A stretch of DNA of 64,000 nt from Chlorobium sp. (GCA_005862285.1 SZXW01000008.1:31909-95908), one strand, 5' to 3'; numbered from the stretch's first letter, positions 46,668 through 56,443 are shown. Notes: generated from the letters alone by a model not told the origin. Program-made: numbers and translations.

Positions 46668-47948
46668 ATGCCTGTAAATCTTTTTTTCTTATACTTTAAA
46701 TTATTCCTTCCCTTAACAGTCAATTACTTAACCGTTTATAGAGTTTTGGAGCAGAACACCTTTAATAATTGCCCGGTCTGCGGCTACCCGCTGACAGCCG
46801 AAAGTGCCGTATGCCCCCGGTGCGGAAACGATATTCTTGAAGAGATATCCTCTCTTGACCAGCAATCGCATGATCTGCATATACAGAACATGGAGGAAAA
46901 GAAAGCCGAATGGTATTCCCGGAATCTTGTTGAAATTCTCAACGAAGATGACCGGTGCATGGACAACCCTGCACAGAAAATCACCGGCCAGGAAAAAAAA
47001 CGCACTGAAACGCTGAATTCAACAGATGCCGATTTCCTGCGAACCGTATCCCGGTCGAAGCTCATTCAGGATAACGTTTCGAGAAAAAAATGGTGGGGAG
47101 CGCTTTCTCCGGACTGGAAAGAGGTCATCAGAACTACATTGAAGATTGTCCGCGATCCTTCCGAACAGGAGCTGCTCGATATACTTGAAACGACCCACCT
47201 GCGCTGCGACAACAGGAGAATCCATGACCTGTCACCGGTTCGTGTGCTTGAGAAACTTCAGCAGTTACGATGTGACGAATCTCCCATCGAAGACCTCGAA
47301 CCATTGCGCAACCTTGAAAAGCTGCAGAGGCTCTATGCTTTCGACTGCGATTTCTCTTCGCTTGAACCGCTGAGCAATCTCGCGAACCTTAAACTTCTCT
47401 GGATTTCGAGCACACATATCAGTTCGCTCGAACCTTTACGCAAGCTTTTCAAACTCGAAGAGCTCTACTGCTCGGAAACCCTGATCGAAGACCTTTCACC
47501 TGTGAGCGAGCTTGTCAACCTTGAAAAGCTGAGCTGTTACAGCACGGAAATCACCTCGCTCGATCCGCTTGCCCGGCTTGAAAACCTTACCGAGCTTGGA
47601 ATCAACAATTCGAGAATTTCAGATATCTCGCCTCTCTCTGCTCTTGTAAATCTTGAATACCTCCGCTGCAGCAAAACCGGCATTGAAACCCTTGAACCTT
47701 TACGGTCAATCAAAAGCATCAGGGAACTGAGCATTGCCTTTACGCCTCTGACAAGCATCGAACCGCTGGAGGATATGGACGATCTCGAAGAGCTCGACAT
47801 ATCGCATACGCAAGTCACGACGATCGCTCCGATCATGCATCTGCAGAGCCTTGAAAAAATCGAACTTTCTGCAAACCGCATACCGAGGGAGGAAATCGAG
47901 CGGTTCATCGAGCTGCATCCCGGATGTGAAGTCCAGTTCAAGCAGTAA
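46668..47948 (+). CDS. Zinc-ribbon plus leucine-rich-repeat protein
   Basis: Up to 426 residues. A zinc ribbon lies at 35-52 (CPVCGYPLTAESAVCPRCG). Residues 140-180 form a helical cap (WWGALSPDWKEVIRTTLKIV), and 178-398 hold ten 22-residue leucine-rich repeats of the internalin type (for example LRCDESPIEDLEPLRNLEKL), ending in a capping segment (IELSANRIPREEIERFIELH). The hydrophobic N-terminus (FFLYFKLFLPL) may be a membrane segment, or translation may begin at TTG 46746, just before the zinc ribbon. Protein-binding scaffold; function unknown. Divergent from GH65. Confidence 0.78.
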   Translation: MPVNLFFLYFKLFLPLTVNYLTVYRVLEQNTFNNCPVCGYPLTAESAVCPRCGNDILEEISSLDQQSHDLHIQNMEEKKAEWYSRNLVEILNEDDRCMDNPAQKITGQEKKRTETLNSTDADFLRTVSRSKLIQDNVSRKKWWGALSPDWKEVIRTTLKIVRDPSEQELLDILETTHLRCDNRRIHDLSPVRVLEKLQQLRCDESPIEDLEPLRNLEKLQRLYAFDCDFSSLEPLSNLANLKLLWISSTHISSLEPLRKLFKLEELYCSETLIEDLSPVSELVNLEKLSCYSTEITSLDPLARLENLTELGINNSRISDISPLSALVNLEYLRCSKTGIETLEPLRSIKSIRELSIAFTPLTSIEPLEDMDDLEELDISHTQVTTIAPIMHLQSLEKIELSANRIPREEIERFIELHPGCEVQFKQ

Positions 47949-47950
47949 TT

Positions 47951-47979
47951 ATGTCGTACTGAAGGAAGCGAAGTATCCT
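47951..47979 (+). repeat. Dispersed GTCRTWCTGARG...GAAGNATCC repeat, copy 3
   Basis: ATGTCGTACTGAAGGAAGCG then AAGTATCC, immediately after the LRR stop codon. It matches the ends of the elements at 12146 and 37682 at most positions. Confidence 0.45.
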
Positions 47980-47988
47980 TAAAACAAA

Positions 47989-48028
47989 GAGGCTGCCTCA
48001 CGATCGACTTATGAGACAGCCTCCTTTT
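47989..48028. terminator. Hairpin terminator between the LRR gene and fumarase
   Basis: GAGGCTGCCTCA (47989-48000) pairs with TGAGACAGCCTC (48012-48023) with one mismatch, followed by TTTTGA. The genes on both sides end into it. Confidence 0.8.
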
Positions 48029-48048
48029 GAAATCGTCAGAAAATCCTT

Positions 48049-49569
48049 TCAGGCGAATTTGCCCATCTGCTGGAATGAAGCCTCCTCAACCTTGCTGTGC
48101 AGGCTGTTGCCGTGGGAATCCATGGTGACAATCGCAGGGAAAGACCGGACTTCGAGATGCCACATGGCCTCGGGAACACCCATCTCCTCGAGAAAATCGA
48201 CGCCTGTCACCTTTTCGATGCAGCGGGCGTAATACTGGGCCGCACCGCCGATGGCATTCAGATAGACCGCGCCGTGGTCTTTCAGCCCCTGAAGGGTTTT
48301 CGGGCCCATGCCGCCCTTTCCTATAACCGCCCTCAAACCGAGCTTCTTTATGACATCGGCCTGGTAAGGCTCTTCACGTATCGAAGTGGTCGGGCCTGCA
48401 GCCGTGACACGGTAGCTGCCGTCATCATTTTTCATGACCACCGGTCCGCAATGGAAAAGAATGCCTCCCTCCGTATCGATACCCTCCGGAAGATCGTGAT
48501 GCATCATATAGTGGTGAAATGCATCGCGGCCGGTGTGAATCGGGCCGTTGACAAGGACCATGTCCCCGACTTTGAGGCTGCGTACCTGCTCTTCCGTTAC
48601 CGGAGCCTGTAGTACAACTTCCATGCCGGTCACGGGAATTCCCTCCCCGCTCGCCATCCTCCTGATTTCATCGGAATCGCGGAACTGCCATGACATGATG
48701 GAACCATCAGCGGGATCGAGCACGACGCCAAGCCGTCTGTAAGCCCAGCAGTTATAGGCAACCGAAACATAAAAACTTGCGGGAACACGGTGAGATTTGC
48801 CGATCTTGCAGCCAAGCAGGGTTGTTTTTCCACCGAACCCCATGGGACCGATATCCATCATGTTGGTTTTTTCGAGAATCTCCTGTTCGAGCGCATCGAG
48901 TTCGGCATCAGGATTCCGGTCATCCACCCTGCGGAAAAGCTGCTTCTTGGCGAGTTCAAAACCGCTGGTCCGGTCTCCACCGATGCCGACACCGATGAAA
49001 CCGGGGCTGCATCCCTGGCCCTGCGCCTGGAAAACCGCATGGAGCAGGCATTTACGAACACCGTCGAGATCTCGCGAAGCTTTGCCGAGCCCTGGTATAT
49101 CCGCAGGAAGAGAGTACTGGACATTCTTGTTTTCACAACCCCCGCCCTTCAGGATAAGCCGGACCTCGATCGAATTTTCTGCCCAAGGTTCGAAATGAAT
49201 GACAGGAAAATGGTCTCCAAGATTGTTTCCGGAATTCTTTCCCGTTATGGCATCGACTGCGTTAGGACGGAGTTTACCGGACTTTGAAACTTCAGCAACC
49301 GCAGCCTGTATCTCCTTTTTCATGAAAAGCTGGTCTGCACCTGCCGGGGAATGAACGAAAAAGGTCGGCATGCCGGTATCCTGGCAGATAGGCGAAACAT
49401 TGTCAACCGCCATGTCGATATTGAGTGAAATCGCGGACATCGCAAGTCCTGCCTGCGAATCGGGATCTTCGCTCCGGATCGCTCCGGAAATGGCGTTCCG
49501 TACATCGCTCGGCAGATTGGCGGATGTTTCGGTAAGAAGGGCAATAATGGATTCCCTGAATTGTTTCAT
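48049..49569 (-). CDS. Fumarate hydratase, class I (Fe-S, fused alpha and beta)
   Basis: 506 residues from ATG 49569 (MKQFRESIIALL); the longer frame upstream is not used. Hydrates fumarate to malate with an oxygen-labile [4Fe-4S] cluster, reductive TCA cycle. Cluster cysteines are suggested by SPICQDTGMP, GCSPGFIGVGIGGDRTSG and the ALGCKIG-type site TTLLGCKIGKS. The beta domain carries VLVNGPIHTGRDAFHHYMMH and IGKGGMGPKTLQG. A class II enzyme is encoded at 56925. Follows the universal stress gene by 46 bases on the same strand. Confidence 0.93.
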   Translation of the reverse strand: MKQFRESIIALLTETSANLPSDVRNAISGAIRSEDPDSQAGLAMSAISLNIDMAVDNVSPICQDTGMPTFFVHSPAGADQLFMKKEIQAAVAEVSKSGKLRPNAVDAITGKNSGNNLGDHFPVIHFEPWAENSIEVRLILKGGGCENKNVQYSLPADIPGLGKASRDLDGVRKCLLHAVFQAQGQGCSPGFIGVGIGGDRTSGFELAKKQLFRRVDDRNPDAELDALEQEILEKTNMMDIGPMGFGGKTTLLGCKIGKSHRVPASFYVSVAYNCWAYRRLGVVLDPADGSIMSWQFRDSDEIRRMASGEGIPVTGMEVVLQAPVTEEQVRSLKVGDMVLVNGPIHTGRDAFHHYMMHHDLPEGIDTEGGILFHCGPVVMKNDDGSYRVTAAGPTTSIREEPYQADVIKKLGLRAVIGKGGMGPKTLQGLKDHGAVYLNAIGGAAQYYARCIEKVTGVDFLEEMGVPEAMWHLEVRSFPAIVTMDSHGNSLHSKVEEASFQQMGKFA

Positions 49570-49615
49570 AAAAAAAATAAACTGAAAATTATTTGAACTT
49601 CGATTGGAGGATATA

Positions 49616-50080
49616 TCATTCGGAAACGATTTTGTCGGCGGCCTGTTCCTTGACAAGCAGGACCGGAACATCCGAAGAGCGGAAAACTTCTTCAGCCACA
49701 CTGCCCATAATCAGCCTGTGGAGTCCTGTCCTGCCATGCGAACCCATGATGATGAGGTCCGCTCCCCATGAATGTGCCTGTTCCGAAATTACTTTATGCG
49801 CGTCTCCTTTGAGAACATACATATCGGCACTCAGACCTTTCTTTTTTTCGGACATGAGTACCCGTGAAAAGCTCTCGGGAATGCCTTCCTCCTGATCGGA
49901 CATACTCATATCGGCTTCACTTATACCATCAGTCCGGGCCTGAACGTTACCAGGATCGACTATATTGAGGAACCTTACATGGGCGCCGACCTTCCTTGCA
50001 AATTCGACAGCATATCGCACAGCATTGTCGGAAGTCGCAGAATAATCGGTGGGGCAGAGAATTTTTCCGAGGTGTATCAT
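49616..50080 (-). CDS. Universal stress protein, UspA family
   Basis: 154 residues. Rossmann-like fold: KILCPTDYSATSDNAVRYAV at the start, nucleotide-binding loop LIIMGSHGRTGLHRLIMGSV (G-x2-G-x9-G-S), and C-terminal VPVLLVKE. The ATP-binding residues are intact, so this is the ATP-binding class. Function in stress survival is general. It precedes the class I fumarase gene on the same strand with a short gap. Confidence 0.92.
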   Translation of the reverse strand: MIHLGKILCPTDYSATSDNAVRYAVEFARKVGAHVRFLNIVDPGNVQARTDGISEADMSMSDQEEGIPESFSRVLMSEKKKGLSADMYVLKGDAHKVISEQAHSWGADLIIMGSHGRTGLHRLIMGSVAEEVFRSSDVPVLLVKEQAADKIVSE

Positions 50081-50232
50081 GAACGTTCTTTATCACGTTG
50101 ATTTATGATGAACAGGTTCCGGACATAGCAGGTAATTTACATTTATTTTTACGTAATTCATTGAATTGTTGCAGTGTCACACACTTCATATTCGCCGCAT
50201 TCCGGCTGTAATATTTTCCGGCGGAGTGCCGT

Positions 50233-50260
50233 TTGCCATCCCTTTCTGACGTATTATATT
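50233..50260 (+). promoter_or_regulatory. Candidate sigma-70-like promoter of the fusion kinase gene
   Basis: TTGCCA at 50233-50238 and TATATT at 50255-50260, 16 bases apart, about 57 bases before the ATG at 50317. Judged by eye from consensus; unverified. Confidence 0.35.
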
Positions 50261-50316
50261 GTGATTGACAGTCAGATAAACGCTTGAGGACCGTAATCTT
50301 TAAAAAATCTGTATCA

Positions 50317-51870
50317 ATGGAACCTTTGGCACTGGCATTAAGCCGTACGGAAGCATATACTCACCCGGTAAAAAAAGTCGAGGTAGTTGAAACCCATATT
50401 TCCTGGATTTTTCTCACTGAAAAGTGGGCCTACAAAGTCAAGAAAGCGGTCAACCTCGGTTTTCTTGATTTCACAACTCTTGAAAAACGACACCATTTCT
50501 GTCAGGAAGAGCTTCGCCTGAACCGCAGGCTCTGTCCCGATATCTATCATTCCGTCGTCCCCGTCGTCAAATCAGGGAACGGCTATTTCATGGAACGTGA
50601 AGGCGAAATCGTGGATTATGCCGTAAAAATGGTTCGCTTCGACCGGTCGATGGAGCTTGACCGCATGCTTTCGAAAAAGCTTCTTTCAAAGGAACACATC
50701 CTCGCGCTCTCACGAACCGTCGCCGACTTCCACTTATCGTTGCCTCCGGCTCAGGCAAAAAGTGAATTCGGCCATCCCGACCTTCTGATCCGCCCTGTTC
50801 TTGCCAATTTCACCCATACAGAAGCGATTACCTCCGACAAAGAGGAGATTGAACTGCTCGAATCATTGAAAACATGGACACTGAAAGAACATAAAAGGCT
50901 CTATTCAGGTTTTCTTCAGAGAAAAAAGGCCGGGTTCATCCGGCAGTGCCATGGAGATATGCATACCGGAAACATGGTTCTGTGGAAAAAAAAGATATAT
51001 ATCTTCGACTGCATCGAGTTCAACAATAACCTGAGCATGATCGATGTCATCAGCGACCTTGCTTTTCTGTTCATGGACCTCATCCATGGAGACAAACCGG
51101 AACTTGCCTGGCTGCTGCTGAACAGCTACCTCTCTGTGACAGGCGATTACAATGCCCTGCCGTTCCTCAGGTTCTACACGGTCTACCGTGCCATGGTAAG
51201 GGCTAAAGTGACCGCAATCAGATATGCCCAGATATCCGGGGAAAGTCCCCACCGTGAGATACTCGAAGAACACCGCTCCTATCTTCGTCTTGCACGGAAA
51301 ACAACAGGCAGGAAGAACCCGATGATCCTTCTTACCCATGGTGTATCGGGCAGCGGAAAAACAGCCATTTCACAGGAGCTTGCTCCCGAAATGGGTTATC
51401 TTCATATCCGTTCAGATATTGAACGAAAAAGAATTGCCGGTCTGAAGTCTCTCGAACGAAGCTCGAAAACCGCAAAAATGATCCTGTATTCCGAAGCGGC
51501 CGGCACTGCTACCTATCAGAGGCTGCTCGACATCACCAGGCTCAGTATAAGCGAAGGAATCGGGATTATTGTGGATGCAACATTTCTCCAGGCAGAAAAA
51601 CGTGCCCTGTTTCTGGAACTTGCAGAAAAGATGAAATGTCACTGCAGGATCCTTCATTTCCATGCACCTGAAGATGTATTGATGGAAAGGGTCGGAAAAA
51701 GATACAAGGATAGAAAAGATGCTTCTGAAGCTGACAAGGCGGTTCTGAAGTCACAGCTCGATCATCTGGAACCTCTTATTGAAGCTGAACTTGCCGTCAC
51801 CATAGCAATCGACACGAAAAGTCCTGTCGATATTCCGTCGCTAGCCCGGAGTATGGACGATGAGGGATGA
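50317..51870 (+). CDS. APH-like kinase / P-loop ATPase fusion protein
   Basis: 517 residues from ATG 50317 (MEPLALALSRTEAY). N-terminal 340 residues resemble aminoglycoside phosphotransferase/choline kinase: VKKAVNLGFLDFTTLEKRHH (nucleotide Lys region), catalytic loop IRQCHGDMHTGNMVLWKKKI (Asp), and IFDCIEFNNNLSMIDVISDL (metal Asp). C-terminal 175 residues are a P-loop kinase-like domain: ILLTHGVSGSGKTAISQELA (Walker A), IIVDATFLQAEKR, and RILHFHAPEDVLMERV. The pair occurs in proteins annotated as bifunctional aminoglycoside phosphotransferase/ATP-binding. Substrate unknown; antibiotic resistance should not be assumed. Confidence 0.85.
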   Translation: MEPLALALSRTEAYTHPVKKVEVVETHISWIFLTEKWAYKVKKAVNLGFLDFTTLEKRHHFCQEELRLNRRLCPDIYHSVVPVVKSGNGYFMEREGEIVDYAVKMVRFDRSMELDRMLSKKLLSKEHILALSRTVADFHLSLPPAQAKSEFGHPDLLIRPVLANFTHTEAITSDKEEIELLESLKTWTLKEHKRLYSGFLQRKKAGFIRQCHGDMHTGNMVLWKKKIYIFDCIEFNNNLSMIDVISDLAFLFMDLIHGDKPELAWLLLNSYLSVTGDYNALPFLRFYTVYRAMVRAKVTAIRYAQISGESPHREILEEHRSYLRLARKTTGRKNPMILLTHGVSGSGKTAISQELAPEMGYLHIRSDIERKRIAGLKSLERSSKTAKMILYSEAAGTATYQRLLDITRLSISEGIGIIVDATFLQAEKRALFLELAEKMKCHCRILHFHAPEDVLMERVGKRYKDRKDASEADKAVLKSQLDHLEPLIEAELAVTIAIDTKSPVDIPSLARSMDDEG

Positions 51871-51879
51871 ATGGCCTGA

Positions 51880-52755
51880 TTACATATAGTTGACGTACAG
51901 GAAATGCAGGCCGTATCCGGCCAGAGCGCTCATTGCGGCAACGGCAATGCTCAGGCTGACAACTTCCAGTAAGCGGCTTTTGAAGAGGATATCCCTGCAG
52001 ACTGAGATATAGTAGCTGAACAGGCCCATGACGCAAAAAGCGGAAACAAGGGAAATCCCGAGACAGAGGTAGATATTGGAGAAAAGCAGGTAGGGAAAAA
52101 CAAGCAGAACCACAACAATGATATAAGCGATACCAGTCGAAAGAGCTGTCATGAACGGATTTTTCCCAGAGTAATCCGATTTTACTGCAAGGTACCTGGA
52201 AACTGTCATGGAAAGTGTCGCGGCAATTCCGGCCACAAGTGCGGTGACTGCGACAAGATTTGTTTTCTGCAGGGCAAAGGTAAGTCCGGCAAGGATTCCG
52301 GCGATTTCGATCAGGGCGTTATTGAAACCGAGAACAAGGTGTGCTGTGGATTTCAGAAGGTCTTCATCGATAAGGCTCGTCAGTGCCTGTTCATGTTCTT
52401 CCTCGTCACGGATAATCCCGTTGATCTCCTTGTATGAGCCCGGAATACGGCTGTAAAGGGCATGGACAGCCTTCTCCGACTTTTCCATCAGCTTGATCCC
52501 GAAGAAAACTCCGAAAAGGGAACTGACAAAGTTGTAAAACCATATCTTCAGACGATCGGGATTGACATCTTTCTGGGTATAACTTTTCCAGATCGTATAA
52601 TGACGCATTTCATCATCGGCAATCTGTGAAATAATCCTCCGGTTCTTCACTCCCGAAATTCTGCCGACAAAATTCTTGTAAATGTAATGTTCGGTGATCT
52701 CGTTTCTCTGAAATACCGTGGCTTCCCTCGCCTCGAAATCCATTCCCTTTTTCAC
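51880..52755 (-). CDS. Membrane-bound ferritin-like / VIT1-CCC1 family iron transporter
   Basis: 291 residues. N-terminal rubrerythrin-like four-helix domain (about 1-130) with FQRNEITEHYIYKNF, QIADDEMRHYTIW and RDEEEHEQALTSL (iron-binding Glu and His). The C-terminal part is a CCC1/VIT1 domain with five membrane segments: HLVLGFNNALIEIAGILAGL, AGIAATLSMTVSRYLA (Gly/Met motif), and three more to the end. Such MbfA-type proteins export or sequester iron and protect against oxidative stress. Start uncertain: GTG 52755 or ATG 52743 (MDFEAREATVF). Convergent with the fusion kinase; same strand as htpG. Confidence 0.85.
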   Translation of the reverse strand: MKKGMDFEAREATVFQRNEITEHYIYKNFVGRISGVKNRRIISQIADDEMRHYTIWKSYTQKDVNPDRLKIWFYNFVSSLFGVFFGIKLMEKSEKAVHALYSRIPGSYKEINGIIRDEEEHEQALTSLIDEDLLKSTAHLVLGFNNALIEIAGILAGLTFALQKTNLVAVTALVAGIAATLSMTVSRYLAVKSDYSGKNPFMTALSTGIAYIIVVVLLVFPYLLFSNIYLCLGISLVSAFCVMGLFSYYISVCRDILFKSRLLEVVSLSIAVAAMSALAGYGLHFLYVNYM

Positions 52756-52787
52756 GGATGCGATAATTAAAAAGTTGCTGAAACCTC

Positions 52788-54674
52788 TTATCTGGAAAGC
52801 GTCGCCGCCTCGATCAGTTCGTTCATTCTCGATATGAAGGCAGTCGTTGAATCAAGGCTTCCTTCAAGCAGCAGCGCACCTTCATAAAGCTGCTTTATCG
52901 AAGTCCTGATCAATGGATTGTTTTCATTGGCCATAACCATACCGGCGAGATTCCGGATAATCGGATGTGATGTATTGACCTCAAGTATTTTTTTACCTGC
53001 GGGAAGCTCACTGTTCATCATTTTCATCATTTTTTCCATCTGGCTGTCGAGCCCATCCTTGCCGCTGACCAGTGTCACCGGGGAATTGACAAGACGGTGA
53101 GACTCGATGACATCCTCGACCTGATCGGCAAGTGTCTCACGGAAAATCTTCAGAACCGGATCAAGCAGATTCCCTGAAAGCGGTTCAGCTTTATCCTTTT
53201 TCTGTTTTGAAAAATCAATATCGGCTTTTTCGATTGATTTCAAAGGCTTTTTATCATACTCGAAGAGCGAGGGTATGACAAAGACATCGACAGGATCGGT
53301 GAGAAGAAGCACTTCAATGCCCATATCCTGGAAATATTCGAGGTTGGGATGTGCAAGAAGCTGAGCCCTGCTTGCCCCGGAGTGATAGTAAATCTCCTTC
53401 TGGTCTTCCACCATCCGCTCGGTATACTCCTTCAGCGTGACATACTCGTCCTCTCCGGTTTTCGTGCTTTCAAAGCGAAGCAGGCCGACAAGCTTGTCGC
53501 GGTTGGTAAAATCCGTATTGAGGCCGATCTTGATGATGGGACCGAAAGCCTTGTAGAAAGTCCTGAACTTTTCCGGCTGCTCCTTTGCAAGGGTTTCAAA
53601 CCAGCCCAGAATCTTGCCGGTAAGGATCTGGCGGATTTTTGCCATGACCGGACTTGATTGAACGACCTCTCTCGAAACATTTAGCGACAGGTCTTCAGTA
53701 TCGACGACGCCTGCTATAAAGCGCAGGTATTCCGGAAGCAGGTCACGGCATTCATGCTGGATCATCACCTTTTTCACATAAAGCTGCGGGCCGCGGTTTT
53801 CAAGTTCACCCTGCCTGTAAAGAAGCTCCATCGGTGCCTCTTTCGGAATGAACAGAAGGGCTTTGAATGTCACCATCCCTTCAACCGAAACCTGAAGGTA
53901 ATCGAGCGGGTCCTGGTAATCGCCTGCTATGAACTTGTAAAACTCATGAACATCCTCGTCTTTCAGCTCATTCCGGGAACGCTGCCAGAGCGCTGTGACC
54001 GTATTGACCTGACGGTTATCGAGATAAATCGGAAAATCTACAAAGTTGGAATACTTTTTCACGATCTGCTCGACCCTGTATTCTTCGGCAAACTCCTTCG
54101 ACTCCTCTTTCAGCTTGAAGGAAATCCTGGTTCCGCGGGAGGCCTTGTCAATTTTTTCGATGGTATAGGTACCTTCTCCTTTCGAACACCATCTGTATCC
54201 CTGTGAATCGGGAGCGGAACTCCTTGTTTCAACGGTAACCTCGTCGGTCACCATGAAAACCGAATAAAAACCAACGCCGAACTGCCCGATGAGATTTCCG
54301 TCGAGCTGCTTCTGCTGTTCTTTCAGGGCCTGCATGAAACCAAGCGTACCTGATTTTGCAACGGTTCCGAGATTGGCAATCAGTTCCTCTTCGGTCATGC
54401 CGATACCGCTGTCCTCGATAACCATCGTCAATTCTTTTGCATCGACGCTGATCCGGACAGCGAGCTCCGCTTCCCTGTCCTGAATGTCCTGTTCGGTCAG
54501 CAGGTTGAACCGCACTTTGCTCAGCGCATCGGAAGCATTGGATACAAGCTCTCTGAGAAATATTTCGGGATGGGTATAGAGTGAATGGACGATAAGATCC
54601 AGAAGCTGTTTCATTTCGGCCTTGTACTCAAACTCCTGGATATGCGTGGAGGAAGTATTACTGTTATTGCTCAT
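52788..54674 (-). CDS. htpG: Chaperone HtpG (Hsp90)
   Basis: 628 residues. ATP-dependent chaperone. N-terminal GHKL ATPase domain: [20 protein letters not shown] (catalytic Glu and Asn), [20 protein letters not shown] (nucleotide lid) and [13 protein letters not shown]. Middle domain with [20 protein letters not shown] and SREVVQ (Arg contact to ATP). C-terminal dimerisation domain ends ...[12 protein letters not shown], lacking the eukaryotic MEEVD tail. No linker insertion. Separated from the iron transporter by 32 bases on the same strand; probably a separate transcript or loose operon. Confidence 0.95.
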   Translation of the reverse strand: MSNNSNTSSTHIQEFEYKAEMKQLLDLIVHSLYTHPEIFLRELVSNASDALSKVRFNLLTEQDIQDREAELAVRISVDAKELTMVIEDSGIGMTEEELIANLGTVAKSGTLGFMQALKEQQKQLDGNLIGQFGVGFYSVFMVTDEVTVETRSSAPDSQGYRWCSKGEGTYTIEKIDKASRGTRISFKLKEESKEFAEEYRVEQIVKKYSNFVDFPIYLDNRQVNTVTALWQRSRNELKDEDVHEFYKFIAGDYQDPLDYLQVSVEGMVTFKALLFIPKEAPMELLYRQGELENRGPQLYVKKVMIQHECRDLLPEYLRFIAGVVDTEDLSLNVSREVVQSSPVMAKIRQILTGKILGWFETLAKEQPEKFRTFYKAFGPIIKIGLNTDFTNRDKLVGLLRFESTKTGEDEYVTLKEYTERMVEDQKEIYYHSGASRAQLLAHPNLEYFQDMGIEVLLLTDPVDVFVIPSLFEYDKKPLKSIEKADIDFSKQKKDKAEPLSGNLLDPVLKIFRETLADQVEDVIESHRLVNSPVTLVSGKDGLDSQMEKMMKMMNSELPAGKKILEVNTSHPIIRNLAGMVMANENNPLIRTSIKQLYEGALLLEGSLDSTTAFISRMNELIEAATLSR

Positions 54675-54878
54675 AATGAACGAAAAATCTAAAGTTTCAA
54701 ATAAATCAGATGTACAGACTCATCTGCACGAAATAGTTATCACCGGCAACAATCCGAAAAAGACAACTTTTCCGGTTTTTGAAGGCTAAATTTAAGTGAG
54801 ACAATCAAATATATCAAGTCTTTCAGAATACGGTAATCGTTGAAACATGCATCGCTCGAAACTTTCCGTCCGGAAATA

Positions 54879-55748
54879 TCAGGAACGGCGCAATTTCTTC
54901 CTTGCCGCAGCCTCACCTTCGTATACACGCTTCACGCCATCTCCGAGAGCTTTCTCGATATCGCGGGTGTTTGAAACAAGCCTTGCCATTCCGGAAAGCT
55001 CAACAGATGCAGCCTGGTCGGAACCCCACATGGCGCGATCAAGCGTTACATGCCTCTCGATGAATACCGCCCCGAGCGCCACTGCCGCCCATGTAGTCGC
55101 AAGCCCCACTTCATGGCCGGAATAGCCGACCGGAATTTCCGGATACAGATTTTTATAAGTTGCAATCATTCGAAGATTGAGCTCCTCGATCGGGCAAGGA
55201 TATGTTGAGTTTGTATGGGCGAGCAGAAGATTTGAACGTCCAAGCTCCTCAATCGCTCTTTCCACCTCTTCCAATGTTGACATGCCGGTCGAAATGATAA
55301 GCGGCCTTCCTGTAGATGCTGTTTTCTTCAAAAGGCCTGTATCGGTAAGTGATGCAGAAGCTCCCTTGTAGCATGGAGGATCGAACTGTTCCATAAAGTC
55401 GACAGATTCCTCATCCCAGCAAGATGCAAACCATGCAACGCCATGCTGTCTGCAGTAGCGGTCGATTTCCTGATAATCCTCTTTTCCGAATTCGACCTTG
55501 TACCGGTAATCGATATACTTCATCCTTCCCCAGGGAGTATCCCTCTCGATATCACGCTGATCTTTCGGAACACAAAGATCGGGAGTCCTTTTCTGGAACT
55601 TTACCGCATCGCATCCGGCTTGAGCCGCCCCTTCGATGAGTTTTTTTGCTACCTCGAGCGAACCGTTATGATTGATGCCGATCTCGGCAATGATATAAAC
55701 GGGATGTCCATCTCCAACTTTACGATTACCTATTGTGACTTCTGCCAT
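54879..55748 (-). CDS. NeuB-like N-acylneuraminate (sialic-type) synthase, without SAF domain
   Basis: 289 residues from ATG 55748 (MAEVTIGNRKVGDGHPVYII). TIM barrel: AEIGINHNGSLEVAKKLIEG (the signature), DAVKFQKRTPDLCVPK, GVAWFASCWDEES, PLIISTGMSTLEEVE, LLLAHTNSTYPCPIEELNLR, YSGHEVGLA and IERHVTLDRAMWGSDQAAS. It condenses phosphoenolpyruvate with a hexosamine or its phosphate to a nine-carbon acid. The C-terminal antifreeze-like (SAF) domain of NeuB, usually about 60 residues, is absent. The KdsC-like phosphatase gene lies 176 bases upstream on the same strand, suggesting 9-phosphate synthase followed by dephosphorylation; inferred. Confidence 0.85.
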   Translation of the reverse strand: MAEVTIGNRKVGDGHPVYIIAEIGINHNGSLEVAKKLIEGAAQAGCDAVKFQKRTPDLCVPKDQRDIERDTPWGRMKYIDYRYKVEFGKEDYQEIDRYCRQHGVAWFASCWDEESVDFMEQFDPPCYKGASASLTDTGLLKKTASTGRPLIISTGMSTLEEVERAIEELGRSNLLLAHTNSTYPCPIEELNLRMIATYKNLYPEIPVGYSGHEVGLATTWAAVALGAVFIERHVTLDRAMWGSDQAASVELSGMARLVSNTRDIEKALGDGVKRVYEGEAAARKKLRRS

Positions 55749-55924
55749 TGAATAAATGTAATACACCGCACCATGCAGACAGTCACTGTCATGCACAGTC
55801 AGGATGTGGTTAAAAAAAATCTTTAGAAATGTAACAGCAAGGCATTACAGCCATCAGGGTTAACCTGCCCGACAGAGCAGAGCTCTCGATCTGAAAAGGA
55901 TACATAAACAGAAGCTCCTGACAG

Positions 55925-56443
55925 TCAATGCTCTCGTAATGCTATAAGCCATTCAGCAAAATCCCTGAATGCTCCATATCCTCCATCCGCTTTGCATCGA
56001 TAATGCACACTGGGTTCCACAAAAACGGTCGCATCACCCGGACAGGCTGTCAATCCCTCCTGTGCAACGGCATTCATGATATCGAGATCGTTCACATCAT
56101 CTCCGATATAGGCCAGTTCATGCTTCTGCAGGCCAGTATCGGCAAGAACAGATGCAAGCATGGAATATTTATCCTTCACTCCGAGGTACAGCCACTGCAT
56201 GCAAAGTTTTTCAGCACGCTTTTTGATACTCGGAGACATTTCCCCCGTCATAATCGCGGTTTCCACACCGATATTCCTCAGTCGTTCGACACCCATGCCG
56301 TCCCTGATTGAATAGCGCTTCATTTCCTCTCCGCGTTCCGAATAATAGACACCGTTGTCGGTGAAAACTCCGTCGTTGTCCGAAAGAACAAGTTTTATTC
56401 TTCCCGCTCTCTCTTTCAATTCCCCGATCGTTAACGTTAGCAT
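55925..56443 (-). CDS. KdsC-like HAD phosphatase (C8/C9 sugar acid phosphate)
   Basis: 172 residues; a strong AGGAGG lies seven bases before ATG 56443. Motif I is KLVLSDNDGVFTDNGVYY (Asp-Asn-Asp in place of DVDG-like Asp-Val-Asp), motif II EMKRYSIRDGMG and ETAIMTGEMSPSI (Thr), motif III KDKYSML (Lys) and motif IV YIGDDVNDLDIM (Asp pair). This is the KdsC/CMP-sialate-phosphatase layout, capless, probably tetrameric. Substrate may be KDO-8-phosphate or a sialic-type 9-phosphate from the neighbouring NeuB-like enzyme. Confidence 0.85.
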   Translation of the reverse strand: MLTLTIGELKERAGRIKLVLSDNDGVFTDNGVYYSERGEEMKRYSIRDGMGVERLRNIGVETAIMTGEMSPSIKKRAEKLCMQWLYLGVKDKYSMLASVLADTGLQKHELAYIGDDVNDLDIMNAVAQEGLTACPGDATVFVEPSVHYRCKADGGYGAFRDFAEWLIALREH

